Shown: one piece after another, positions 1-7,371 of the stretch
Position numbering within the stretch: position 1 is the first letter of the stretch
How the letters are laid out: every line of letters starts with the position of its first letter
NCBI GenBank assembly: GCA_024228575.1
Contig: JAAETH010000466.1
Coordinates: forward strand, 1 to 64,000
Source: Actinomycetes bacterium
GTDB taxonomy: Bacteria > Actinomycetota > Acidimicrobiia > Acidimicrobiales > Poriferisodalaceae
Direction of reading: 5' to 3'
Length of the DNA: 64,000 bases
The notes under the pieces: model-generated
The model's database searches: none
What the model was told of the DNA's origin: nothing
What the model saw: the letters and a program-made list of their open reading frames with translations, nothing else
Translations under genes and position numbers: made by a program

Positions 1-300
1 GGCCCAGTACGACTACTGCGCCAGCCACTCCCGCTACTTCTGGGGTCTGCGTCTCCACCTGATCGCCACACCCTCAGGACTACCCATCACCTACGCGCTC
101 ACCGGCGCCAAAGCCAACGAACGCGAAACCTGCCTCCAAATGCTGCACCAGCCGACCTCAATACCGCCGGGCGGATCCTCATCGCAGACAACCGTCACCG
201 CTCCACCGACTTCGAAACCGACATCAACACCGGCGGAACCCGACCAGGCGTCTGTGTCCGCGTCCAACAACACATCCTCGCACTCACGACAGCGAGGTTT
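1..300 (+). pseudogene. Decayed IS982-like transposase fragment
   Basis: The first ~150 bases encode a peptide with the stretch SRYFWGLRLHLIATPSGLP, typical of IS982-family DDE transposases from actinobacteria. Near base 150 the reading frame shifts; the continuation (GRILIADNRHRSTDFE, then VRVQQHILALTTA) matches the later part of the same family, but a middle segment (normally the LxRPxRKGE to LDLERHGG region) is missing. Homology stops near base 295, before the usual C-terminus. The copy therefore has a frameshift, an internal deletion and truncated ends and cannot be active. The left edge continues beyond the window. Family assignment is from remembered motif similarity. Confidence 0.75.
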
Positions 301-1193
301 GTTGTGCGCTGCATCGGCGTCGAGGATGGCTTGCCGTAGGGGTCGTGGTTGTGGGTGCGGGTCGCTCGTGAGGTAGCGGCCAAGCGACCGGGACCCGTGT
401 AGTCGAGGTCGAGGTCGGACCACACGTCGTCGGGTCGGGCTTCCCGACATTCGGCGAAGACCGAATCGGCCTCGGCGGCGCGACGCTCGGAGGACTCGGT
501 CCTGTCGAATACGGCGATCTGTTCCTGGACCGCCATGGCTGGCAAGTGGAGCGGGCCGAAGACGGCGAACGCCGTAGCTGCCGCTGGTCCAGGCCATCCC
601 GACTCCCACATGAGCCGACACGACGCGTCCGAGCCCGCAAGGCCAAAGGTGAGGCCTGGGCCATTGGGGTCGATGACGAACGTCGCTCGATCGACGAGCA
701 TCGCTTGCGCCAATTCTGCCAGTGTGCGCGGCACGAGGGAGCGGGGCAGGTACTCGAGTCGGGTCGAGTTGGACTCGACGATCAGCCGATCACCTTCGGT
801 CGAGACCGCGACGGCTCCGTGCACGGTCGCGAAGATGTGGTCGTAGTCGGCCTGCATCTCACAGCCGACGGCGGTGTGCGACATTCCACCCGAGGCCACG
901 GGGCCAAAAGTGTTGCATCCATCGTGACCCCACCAGCCCTCGCCATCGTGAATCGTCAGGGTCGGGCGGCTCCAATCGAGCTCGAAGGGCCGCATCGAGC
1001 CCGGCTCGATCTCGACCAGCGCCCACTCACCTGCGGTCTCGGCAGTGCCGGTCTGCAATCGGGTCTTGGTGCCAGCGTCGGTCGATTCCGCATCGCCCGA
1101 CTGGTTCGAGCACCCGGCGACCAGCACCGCCAGCGCGACAGACGCTGGCCCGAAGGTAGAACCCAGTCTCCTTCGCTTCGTCGAGCGTCTCAT
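195..1193 (-). CDS. META/HslJ-like lipoprotein with IS-derived C-terminus
   Basis: A 332-residue secreted lipoprotein. The N-terminus has a basic region, a hydrophobic core and a lipobox ending in VLVAGC, so the mature protein is probably anchored by an acylated cysteine. Residues ~55-155 resemble a META/HslJ domain (W-L-E-I, then GHDGCNTFG). The last ~35 residues are read antisense through the transposase remnant (for example TTNLAVVSAR opposite ILALTTARFVV), so the original C-terminus appears to have been replaced when the IS fragment arrived. It may be a truncated gene rather than a working one. No operon partner is visible; xylB lies upstream on the same strand, 459 bases away. Confidence 0.6.
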   Translation of the reverse strand: MRRSTKRRRLGSTFGPASVALAVLVAGCSNQSGDAESTDAGTKTRLQTGTAETAGEWALVEIEPGSMRPFELDWSRPTLTIHDGEGWWGHDGCNTFGPVASGGMSHTAVGCEMQADYDHIFATVHGAVAVSTEGDRLIVESNSTRLEYLPRSLVPRTLAELAQAMLVDRATFVIDPNGPGLTFGLAGSDASCRLMWESGWPGPAAATAFAVFGPLHLPAMAVQEQIAVFDRTESSERRAAEADSVFAECREARPDDVWSDLDLDYTGPGRLAATSRATRTHNHDPYGKPSSTPMQRTTNLAVVSARMCCWTRTQTPGRVPPVLMSVSKSVER

Positions 1194-1263
1194 CGGTAGC
1201 CTCGACCGTTCATACCACTTGCCAGTTCAGTCTGTCAGAGTCCCTGCTCCAGGCGTCGGCGCC

Positions 1264-1533
1264 TCCGCGGACGCGTGGATTGCGCTCCTCGTGCTACAAC
1301 CGCCACGATCGGTGGCCGCCCGTTCTGCCGCCATTCTCATCATGGCTGTCCCGCCCCCTGTCTAGGGTTCGACGTAGGTCGAACCGGCCCGATGCGGAGC
1401 AAGCGATCTCGACGAGGGCGGTCGATCCCTTCCAGCCGGTGAACGACGGAACAGCGCACGACTCGACCGCTGAGCGCACGCGATCACCCTTTCGCCACTA
1501 CTCAAAGTGTCATCCACGCGTCCGCGGACGCGT
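1264..1533. repeat. 16-bp inverted repeats bounding a 265-bp non-coding stretch
   Basis: Bases 1264-1279 and 1513-1528 are perfect inverted copies of each other (16 bp). The right copy is itself part of an 18-bp perfect palindrome at 1516-1533 (core ACGCGTCCGCGGACGCGT). No convincing gene lies between them. The whole 1194-1652 interval separates the lipoprotein gene from xylB and shows nothing else coding. The arrangement could be a small non-autonomous element or an accident of GC-rich sequence. Confidence 0.4.
1366..1385. promoter_or_regulatory. Perfect 8-4-8 palindrome, possible operator
   Basis: GGTTCGAC, a 4-base spacer and GTCGAACC form a perfect dyad about 175 bases upstream of the lipoprotein start and about 270 bases beyond the xylB stop. 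It resembles a helix-turn-helix protein operator. It could also fold as a hairpin, but no U-tract follows, so it is not a typical intrinsic terminator. The regulator is unknown. Confidence 0.35.
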
Positions 1534-1652
1534 CCGGATCGGCTCTGGCGACCAGCACCGCAGGAGCGACCGACGTCGCGGACCCGCCCGATCACTCATC
1601 ACCTACGACCACCAACCCCTTGGAACCAATCATCTAGGCCGAGCCCACGGAG

Positions 1653-3074
1653 CTACGACGCAGCTTCGCCATACCGATCGACGATCGAGGTCGCATCGAC
1701 CGCCGGTTCGACTCGGTGTCCGGCCCCGAGACCCCATTGCTGCGAGATCGTCTCGAGTGAGACCTGCAGGTACGCCATCGCTGCCTGCACCGCTGCACCC
1801 GTGGCGACAACCTCGTCATCGTTGGGAATCGTCACCGGCGAGTTGCGCAGGTCGGCCGCCCTCTGACGGTAGGCGATCGACCTGGAGCCTCCGCCAACGA
1901 GGAAACAACGACCCGACACGTCGACCCCGACTGCGTCCAGAGCGTCGCGCCCGGCCAGCAGGCCACACAACACCCCGTCGTGGGCGGCAAGGGCAATCGA
2001 TTCCCTGCTGGTCTCGTTGCGCAATCCCAGGAGGCTGCCGGTGGCGAGTGGCAGATTGGGTGTTCGCTCACCGTCGAAGTAGGGAACAAGAAGTGGACCG
2101 TCGACATCGGCCGCCGCGCTCGATGCCAGATCGGCCAAGCCAGCGGCATCGGTCCCGAGCCACCCGGCGACGGTGTCGGTGACCTTGGTCGCGTTCAACG
2201 TGCAGACAAGGGGCAGGTAGCGACCGGTGGCGTCGGCGAACCCGGCGACGGCGCCAGACTCGTCGGCCGTGGCGGTCGTCGACCGGGCGTAGACGGTTCC
2301 CGAGGTACCGAGCGAGATGACATGGTCGCCGACTTCGAGACCCAGACCCAGTGCGGCTGCCATGTTGTCGCCCGTGCCAGGCCCGACAACAACCCCGCCC
2401 AGCCCCAGAGCCAACAGTTCGTCCGAGACGACCTCGCCGGCGATCTCGCTCGGAGCGAGAACGCGCGGAAGCCTCGTGATCAGAGCGCCACATCCGGCCG
2501 CGTCGAGCAGATCGGGGCGATACGAGTCGTTCGACGCGTCGAACCAGCCCGTGCCAGAAGCGTCTCCCCTGTCGGTGACGGCATTGCCGGTGAGTCGGTA
2601 TGTCAGATAGTCGTGGGGCAGCATCAATCGAACGATTCGATCGATCAGGTGAGCCTCGTTCTCGGCGACCCATGCCAGCTTGCTGATGGTGAAAGCCGCG
2701 ACGGGGACCGAGCCGCAGGCCGACGCCCAGAAAGAGGGGCCGCTGGCATCGATCAACCTCGTCGATTGAGGCGCAGATGTCGTGTCGTTCCACAACTTCG
2801 CAGGGCGCAATGGCCGACCGGCGTCGTCGAGCATCACGAGCCCGTGTTGTTGCCCACCGATTGAGATGGCGACCACATCGCCGAGGTGCGCTGACAGCTC
2901 CTCCAGGCACCCGACGAGCGCCGCCCACCAGTCTCGGGGATCTTGCTCGCTGATCGGCGGGCTGGTCGAAGGGTGGGGCCGCGACGCCCTCGCCACGAAC
3001 CGGCCCGACTCGATGTTGCGCAGTTCGACCTTCGTCGATTGGGTCGAAGAGTCGACCCCGGCAACAAGACTCAT
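1653..3074 (-). CDS. xylB: Xylulokinase
   Basis: Phosphorylates D-xylulose to xylulose 5-phosphate with ATP, the second step of isomerase-route xylose use, in the cytoplasm. The 473-residue FGGY-family protein begins MSLVAGVDSSTQSTKVE, the usual N-terminal phosphate-binding segment, and has SIGGQQHG (~75), the LWND motif (~95), an ATPase-fold segment around GTGDNMAAALGLG, and a C-terminal GGGSRS motif. The ATG at 3074 was chosen because it matches the family start and lies 10 bases after the xylA stop; the frame is open further upstream but without homology. It is translated downstream of xylA in one operon. No XylR-type regulator is in the window. Confidence 0.93.
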   Translation of the reverse strand: MSLVAGVDSSTQSTKVELRNIESGRFVARASRPHPSTSPPISEQDPRDWWAALVGCLEELSAHLGDVVAISIGGQQHGLVMLDDAGRPLRPAKLWNDTTSAPQSTRLIDASGPSFWASACGSVPVAAFTISKLAWVAENEAHLIDRIVRLMLPHDYLTYRLTGNAVTDRGDASGTGWFDASNDSYRPDLLDAAGCGALITRLPRVLAPSEIAGEVVSDELLALGLGGVVVGPGTGDNMAAALGLGLEVGDHVISLGTSGTVYARSTTATADESGAVAGFADATGRYLPLVCTLNATKVTDTVAGWLGTDAAGLADLASSAAADVDGPLLVPYFDGERTPNLPLATGSLLGLRNETSRESIALAAHDGVLCGLLAGRDALDAVGVDVSGRCFLVGGGSRSIAYRQRAADLRNSPVTIPNDDEVVATGAAVQAAMAYLQVSLETISQQWGLGAGHRVEPAVDATSIVDRYGEAAS

Positions 3075-3084
3075 CTGGAAACCC

Positions 3085-4413
3085 TCACGACGTCGACCAG
3101 ATCGCATGGTTGATCTCGTTCTCGAGTCGTTCCTGCCCACCCGATACCGGGGTCGGGTCGATGTTGTGGGCGACTGCCCGATCTGCGAGCTCGCCGAGGC
3201 CCAACGATCCGCTCAGGATCTGGGTGCCCAGATCGTCGGTCCAACCCGCATAACGACGATCGCGCTCGCCTTCGAGGGTCCGTTCAGACAACAATTTGTG
3301 GGCCACGAGGAGCGCCTTTGCCAGAGCATCGATGCCCCCGACGTGTCCGTGGAACAGATCCGAGCGGTCGATGCTCTGACGGCGAAGTTTGGTGTCGAAC
3401 ATGAATCCACCGGTCTCGAAGCCGCCCCCTCGAAGGATCTCGTAGACGGGCGGAACAAGCTCGTCCACCGACGTCGGAAACTGGTCGGTATCCCAGCCGT
3501 TCTGATGATCACCCCGATTGGCGTCGATACTTCCGAAGATGCCGTGGTCGATCGCATAGGCGACCTCGTGGTGGAACGAGTGACCGGCGAGGGTTGCGTG
3601 ATTGCCCTCGATATTCACCTTGAACTCGCCGAGCAGGTCGTACCGATCGAGGAAGCCATGAACTGTGGCGCAGTCGTAGTCGTACTGATGTTTGGTTGGT
3701 TCTTGGGGCTTTGGCTCGAGCAACAGGGTGCCCTCGAAGCCGATCGTTCGTTTGTAGTCGACCACCATCGACAAGAACCGGGCGAGCTGGTCTGCTTCTT
3801 GACGCATGCGAGTGTTCAGCAGGGTCTCGTAGCCCTCTCTGCCGCCCCACAGGACATAGTTGTGTCCACCCAGCCGATGGGTTGCGTCGAGCATGTGGCG
3901 CACCTGGGCAGCCGCGTGGGCGAATACTTCCGGATTCGGATTGGTAGCCGCCCCAGCCGCGAACCGCGGATGTGAGAACAGGTTGGCGGTACCCCACAAC
4001 AGCTCGACACCTGTTTGCGACATCTTCGCTGCGGCCCTGTCGACCATCGCGTCGAGATTCGCACGCGATTCCTTCAGGCTCGCGCCCTGTGGGGCCATGT
4101 CGACATCGTGAAAGGAGAAGAACCGCGCTCCCAACTTCGAGATGAACTCGAACGCTGCATCCTGCTTCGCCTCTGCCGCCCTCATCGGATCGATGTCTCG
4201 GGCCAACCAGGGGCGATCGAACGTGCCATCGCCGAAGATGTCGCTGCCGGGCCAGTTGAAGCTGTGCCAGTAACAAACGGCGAGCCTCAGATGGTCGGCC
4301 ATCGACTTGTCACCGACCATCTGATCGGAGTCATAGACCCGGTAGCCGAGCCCTTCACCATCGATACCGATGAACGGCACCGGGCCTGGTACGTCTGGGA
4401 AGAACTCTGACAT
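3085..4413 (-). CDS. xylA: Xylose isomerase
   Basis: Interconverts D-xylose and D-xylulose with two divalent metal ions. At 442 residues it has the length and motifs of the larger class II enzymes: [12 protein letters not shown] carrying the catalytic His/Asp pair, [17 protein letters not shown], the metal-ligand segment [32 protein letters not shown], and [19 protein letters not shown]. The ATG at 4413 gives [10 protein letters not shown], a standard start. It precedes xylB by 10 bases, and a small conserved-looking gene ends 53 bases upstream, so transcription may begin there or further upstream. Class II enzymes are less usual in actinobacteria than the shorter class I form; that contrast is from general knowledge. 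Confidence 0.95.
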   Translation of the reverse strand: MSEFFPDVPGPVPFIGIDGEGLGYRVYDSDQMVGDKSMADHLRLAVCYWHSFNWPGSDIFGDGTFDRPWLARDIDPMRAAEAKQDAAFEFISKLGARFFSFHDVDMAPQGASLKESRANLDAMVDRAAAKMSQTGVELLWGTANLFSHPRFAAGAATNPNPEVFAHAAAQVRHMLDATHRLGGHNYVLWGGREGYETLLNTRMRQEADQLARFLSMVVDYKRTIGFEGTLLLEPKPQEPTKHQYDYDCATVHGFLDRYDLLGEFKVNIEGNHATLAGHSFHHEVAYAIDHGIFGSIDANRGDHQNGWDTDQFPTSVDELVPPVYEILRGGGFETGGFMFDTKLRRQSIDRSDLFHGHVGGIDALAKALLVAHKLLSERTLEGERDRRYAGWTDDLGTQILSGSLGLGELADRAVAHNIDPTPVSGGQERLENEINHAIWSTS

Positions 4414-4466
4414 CACGGCTCCATTCGACTCTTGCGACCAGATCTTGCCAGATGGTTCCACCCGCC

Positions 4467-4790
4467 TCAGGACGCCCCCTTGAACAGCGGTGTGAACTGA
4501 AGCTGCGCCCCGATCAGATCTGGTGGGAGGCGGTCGGCGGTGTGGATCTCGAGCGACGTATAGACATCGACCTTCATGCCCGTGACCTCGATCCACTCGT
4601 ACAGGGCATCACCCCAGCGCTCGTCGAGAAGGGCATTGCGCAACGTGGCCGCAACCCCTTGAGGAAGTTGGTGTGGTTCGCTGCCCGCCACCAGTTTGAG
4701 CGCGAGCAATCGTTCGAGAACCTGGATGTCGTCGGCCAGGTAGACGTCTGGAGGGTCAGAATGCACTACGGCATAGGCGACCCCCGCCAT
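4467..4790 (-). CDS. Hypothetical protein coupled to the methyltransferase gene
   Basis: A 107-residue acidic soluble protein beginning [20 protein letters not shown]. It has no signal peptide or membrane segment and I do not recognise a family. The ATG at 4790 lies one base after the stop codon of the methyltransferase gene, so the two are very probably translationally coupled. An open frame extends 23 codons further upstream but would overlap the methyltransferase. Coupling suggests a partner role with the methyltransferase, but the sequence alone does not show one. xylA starts 53 bases downstream. Confidence 0.7.
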   Translation of the reverse strand: MAGVAYAVVHSDPPDVYLADDIQVLERLLALKLVAGSEPHQLPQGVAATLRNALLDERWGDALYEWIEVTGMKVDVYTSLEIHTADRLPPDLIGAQLQFTPLFKGAS

Positions 4791-4791
4791 C

Positions 4792-6321
4792 TCAGTCGGC
4801 TCCGGCGAGATCTGCCTCGCTCCAGAATCCGGGAAGCGACTCGCTCTCTCCCTGGGCATATCGTTTGAGCCGCTTGCGGGCCTCGGGGTCGTAGAGCTCG
4901 AGAGCGTCGAAGACCATGTGAGGGCCGAGGGCCTTGATGGCCTTCTCTCCCGGGCTGTTACGGCGCGGCAGGTTCGACGTCAAGACGAGCACCTCGGCCG
5001 TGTCGTCGACGGATTTGAGCACCGAGATCCGGCCGAGCGTCTTCCACAACGTGTCGGTGCGAAGTAGGCCTGGTCGACTGGTGGTGAAGGCGCCCGACAC
5101 GTCGACGTACCACTGCCGCTCGCCCGTGGCGCTGGTGACCAGGAAGTTGAACTGAACCCCGGCTCCACGCACCTTGGCCTTCTCGTCGACGATGAACCCA
5201 ACCTCTTCGAGCAGATGGTGGGCGATGTCTTGGACCTTGCGCCCCTGCATGACAGCCCGGCGTTGGAAGTGTTCTTCGCGCTCGTCGGGTTCGAGCGACC
5301 GGAACAGCTCTTGATGCAGCGTGAACAGTTGTTGCTCAACGGCCGTGGTCGCCTCTTCGAGACGTTCGCGCCGTTTCATCGCCTGATCGACCCGTCCGTT
5401 GGCGAGGTCGACGTACTCGGGCTCGGTGTCGTAGCCGACACCGATGCGGCCTTGGCGTTCGGCCGCCACAAGGGTGGTGCCGCTGCCGGCGAACGGGTCG
5501 AGGACAAGATCGCCCTCGTAGGTGTACAGGTCGATCAGCCGCTTGGGGAGTTCGACCGGGAAAGGCGCCGGATGGCCGACCTGTGTTGCAGAGGCAGCAT
5601 CGAGCTCCCAGACGTCGGAGGTGACATCGACGAACTCGTCATTGGTGATGGTCGATTTCCACGGCAAACCCCGCTTCTTGCGTTCGGCGACCGTTGGAGC
5701 CCTGTCGAAACGGCCCTTGCTGGCGATGAGAACCCGCTCGGTGGTATCGCGAAGCACCGGGTTGCCCGCCTTGGCGAACGACCCCCAGGCACACGAGGAC
5801 GACGAGGTCTTGCCCTTCTGCCAGATGACCTCGCCCCGCAGGAGCATTCCGAGCTCGTCCTGCAGGATTGAGATGACGTCGGCCGACAGGCTGCGATAGG
5901 GCTTGCGGCCAAGGTTCGCAACGTTGACAGCGATCCGTCCGCCCGGTTCGAGTACCCGTAGGCATTCGGCGAAGACATCGCGGAGCATCGTCAGAAACTC
6001 GAAATAGGACTCGGGCACACGACGCTCGAGCTGATCGGCGTCGCTGGTCACTGCGAGCTCGTACTCCTTGCCGACGAAATAGGGCGGCGAGGTGACCACA
6101 AGAGCGACAGAATTGTCCGGCAACGCCTGCATGTTCGAGGAATCGCCCTCGAAGCAGATCGAGCTGTCGATGCCCACAACCGCGCCGTGAACGGCCGTCG
6201 ACGTCGAGATCTCGGGTGGCACAAACCTCGCATAGAAGCTGGAGGAATCGTGGCTTTCGCGTGCGCCGGTGCCGAAGGAGGTCGTCGACGTACCTCGTCG
6301 GCTCGGTGCACTCTTGTTCAC
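4792..6321 (-). CDS. Beta-class DNA methyltransferase with C-terminal extension
   Basis: Site-specific amino-methyltransferase acting on adenine N6 or cytosine N4. The catalytic motif TSPPY (~residue 80) precedes the SAM-binding motif VLDPFAGSGTT (~280), the order of the beta group that includes CcrM. About 180 residues follow the methyltransferase fold. They contain HHLLEEVGFIVDEKAKVRGAG and WYVDVSGAFT, which looks topologically like a PD-(D/E)xK nuclease domain but without an evident E-x-K. The GTG start at 6321 is preferred because a GAGGG ribosome site precedes it by 7 bases; an in-frame TTG exists at 6408. No restriction gene is adjacent, so it may be a solitary methylase or one half of an unrecognised defence pair with the coupled 107-residue protein. 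Confidence 0.85.
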   Translation of the reverse strand: MNKSAPSRRGTSTTSFGTGARESHDSSSFYARFVPPEISTSTAVHGAVVGIDSSICFEGDSSNMQALPDNSVALVVTSPPYFVGKEYELAVTSDADQLERRVPESYFEFLTMLRDVFAECLRVLEPGGRIAVNVANLGRKPYRSLSADVISILQDELGMLLRGEVIWQKGKTSSSSCAWGSFAKAGNPVLRDTTERVLIASKGRFDRAPTVAERKKRGLPWKSTITNDEFVDVTSDVWELDAASATQVGHPAPFPVELPKRLIDLYTYEGDLVLDPFAGSGTTLVAAERQGRIGVGYDTEPEYVDLANGRVDQAMKRRERLEEATTAVEQQLFTLHQELFRSLEPDEREEHFQRRAVMQGRKVQDIAHHLLEEVGFIVDEKAKVRGAGVQFNFLVTSATGERQWYVDVSGAFTTSRPGLLRTDTLWKTLGRISVLKSVDDTAEVLVLTSNLPRRNSPGEKAIKALGPHMVFDALELYDPEARKRLKRYAQGESESLPGFWSEADLAGAD

Positions 6322-6532
6322 AGAGTCACCCTCGCCCGTCGGATCGCTCTCTGGTTCGCCTTCTGGTCGACCCTTCACCCCCGCAACAGTACCCAGTGGC
6401 TGAGACAATGCTGCTGTCGCGGACTCCCAGACCTACCTGTGTTGCCTCTGAACCAGCGCGGCAATGGGCTTCGATGTGAGTCTTTCCGAGGTAGACGGTG
6501 CGTGAGAACACACCGGTGCCCTCGGTGTCACT

Positions 6533-6778
6533 TCACTCGGTGTGCGCTGTTGCCGATCTTGTGACGGCCACGAGCACGGCGCGAAAGATCACCAGTACAC
6601 CGAGTCCCATCACCAAACTGAAGTAGCCGTTCCCGAAGCTCGAAGCGACGGCGATGGCGACCGCAAGCCCGGCGGCCACGCCGAGGCCGACAACGATCAT
6701 GGTCTGCGCGAGACGCTCCGGCGACAGATCGTGATCGACCCTCAACCATCCCGTGCCAAAAGGTGCTGTCGATTCCAT
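6533..6778 (-). CDS. Small two-helix membrane protein
   Basis: An 81-residue protein starting MESTAPFGTGWLRVDHDLSP, followed by two hydrophobic stretches (~25-45 and ~48-68, with FGNGYFS between them) and a short polar tail. That gives a hairpin in the membrane, probably with both ends cytoplasmic. The ATG at 6778 was chosen over an upstream in-frame start because it gives the shortest plausible N-terminus. It lies upstream of the methyltransferase gene in the same direction, with about 210 bases between them. No family is recognised. Confidence 0.6.
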   Translation of the reverse strand: MESTAPFGTGWLRVDHDLSPERLAQTMIVVGLGVAAGLAVAIAVASSFGNGYFSLVMGLGVLVIFRAVLVAVTRSATAHTE

Positions 6779-7241
6779 TCCCGTACCTCCCCAAGATCCC
6801 AGTCGGCGGCGCTGCATCCGACTTCAGCCACCCTGTCTGGATGAGCGGCACCGCTGATGGCCAGGGGTCCATCCGAAAGTGTCACCTCGCCCTCGAGCCG
6901 CTCGACGCGACGTACACGTAGAATCCGGGCCACTCGGAGTTCTCAAGCGGGCGCACGAATGTGTCTTGCAGCACCCGCGCCTCGTGCGCTCCAGGTGATC
7001 ACAGCACCCCGAACAGCCGCATCACCAGCAGTCAGTCTCACCCTCCAGAGGAGGACAAGACAGAGGGTCCAGGCGCGACAGTCCTCGCACGTAGAACGGT
7101 TCGAGCCCGTAGTTGCCAGTGCTGCCCCTCGCTCTGCGCACGGCGCAAGTGCGTCGATCAACGGCCACAGTCTTCTCGCAACCCAACCAGGCACGTCGGC
7201 CCGTTGCCCCGGCTGCCACCAGTAGGTCTTGGCGGGCTGCG
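6779..7241. other. Long stretch without a recognisable gene
   Basis: About 460 bases between the small membrane protein gene and repeat copy 1. Several frames are open on both strands, as expected at high GC, but none shows a family motif, a good ribosome site or a plausible composition. A minus-strand frame at ~6742-6933 (ARILRVRRVERLEGE) might be a fragment of a lost gene. I see no RNA gene that holds up here. Confidence 0.5.
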
Positions 7242-7371
7242 GAGCCGCGCAAACACGGGGAGCGCAAGCGACAACCGTTCGGAGGCGGGGCCCGAACCGC
7301 CCGAAGAGCGCAGCGAACCAGGAGTGGACGATGGTCCCGGACAACCGCCCGTCGAACCTATCCGCTAGCCC
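7242..7371 (+). repeat. Dispersed ~137-bp repeat, copy 1
   Basis: This stretch aligns with 15434-15568 over its whole length. It starts with GAGCCGCGC, has the central block GGAGGCGGGGCCCGAAC then GAGCGCAGCGAACCA, then GTCCCGGACAACCG, and ends CCGCTAGCCCCC. It lies just downstream of the leftward GT-C gene, whose stop codon falls inside the terminal CTAG of the repeat. It has the same orientation as the other two copies. Confidence 0.8.

Noticed and set aside
1280-2182. Long plus-strand frame opposite xylB
   Set aside because: It is antisense to xylB, rich in Arg, Pro and Ser as expected from a GC-rich shadow, and shows no domain or ribosome site.
6742-6933. 63-codon minus-strand frame upstream of the small membrane protein
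   Set aside because: No family motif, no convincing ribosome site, and it overlaps the start of the better-supported small membrane protein gene.
7070-7115. Possible tRNA fragment around GGTTCGAGCCC
   Set aside because: The T-loop-like sequence has only a 4-bp stem, and no acceptor, D or anticodon arm could be fitted around it.
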